From positions 1 to 7,194 of the forward strand of contig JAGCQO010000175.1 of the NCBI GenBank assembly GCA_017965125.1: a stretch of DNA of 7,194 nucleotides, written 5' to 3'. Below, in pieces: positions 7,149-7,194 of this stretch; the stretch's first letter is position 1; every line of letters starts with the position of its first letter. This stretch comes from Paludibacteraceae bacterium (GTDB taxonomy: Bacteria > Bacteroidota > Bacteroidia > Bacteroidales > Paludibacteraceae). The notes beneath the pieces are model-generated. The model was given only the letters and a program-made list of their open reading frames with translations, searched no databases and was not told the DNA's origin. A program made the translations under genes and the position numbers.

Positions 7149-7187
7149 AAGAAAAGAGGGCGTCGCTGCCCTCTTTTCTTGTTTTTT
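7149..7187 (+). terminator. Intrinsic terminator of the lipoprotein gene
   Basis: AAGAAAAGAGGGC (7149-7161) and GCCCTCTTTTCTT (7168-7180) form a perfect 13-bp stem with a 6-nt GTCGCT loop. GTTTTTTC follows. It starts 19 bp after the stop codon. The A-rich left arm means the other strand also exits into T-rich sequence, so it might work in both directions for a gene beyond the right edge. Confidence 0.93.
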
Positions 7188-7194
7188 CGCCTGC

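Overview
The window reads as ordinary Bacteroidota (Bacteroidales, Prevotella-like) chromosome. Four things support this: a fused SecDF of about 1000 residues; promoters resembling the Bacteroidetes form (TTTG near -33, TAnnTTTG near -7) with A/T-rich leaders lacking Shine-Dalgarno sites; a lipoprotein whose acylated Cys is followed by Ser-Asp-Asp-Asp, like the Bacteroides surface-export signal; and an intergenic repeat of the 'GCTGAGCGGAGTCGAAGC' type. The genus cannot be fixed from the sequence alone.

Layout. On the minus strand, reading right to left, secDF (5653-2630) is followed by a strong intrinsic terminator. Next comes a promoter and a two-gene unit: an LptF/LptG-family permease (2479-974), then ribBA 13 bp downstream. 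ribBA starts at 960 and runs off the left edge, leaving 320 codons visible. On the plus strand a two-repeat lipoprotein gene (6236-7129) ends at a perfect 13-bp terminator. No tRNA, rRNA, insertion sequence or CRISPR array was seen.

The 582-bp interval between the divergent secDF and lipoprotein genes is the least ordinary part. From left to right it holds the secDF promoter, flanked by 11-bp direct repeats exactly 100 bp apart. Then comes a GC-rich REP-like element with mutually exclusive hairpins (about 5857-5964), and then A/T-rich DNA with a likely plus-strand promoter (6033-6064). After that lie a run of eight G, two small overlooked reading frames, and a textbook terminator hairpin ending only 26 bp before the lipoprotein start. 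The hairpin therefore sits inside the lipoprotein leader. The leader is either attenuated or produces a short RNA of its own.

The genes work separately: SecDF drives late steps of Sec export, the permease belongs to the LPS-transport (Lpt) family, RibBA starts riboflavin synthesis, and the lipoprotein is probably an outer-membrane or surface protein of unknown role. I see no evidence of a new multi-gene system. The leader architecture and the duplicated lipoprotein are the best leads.
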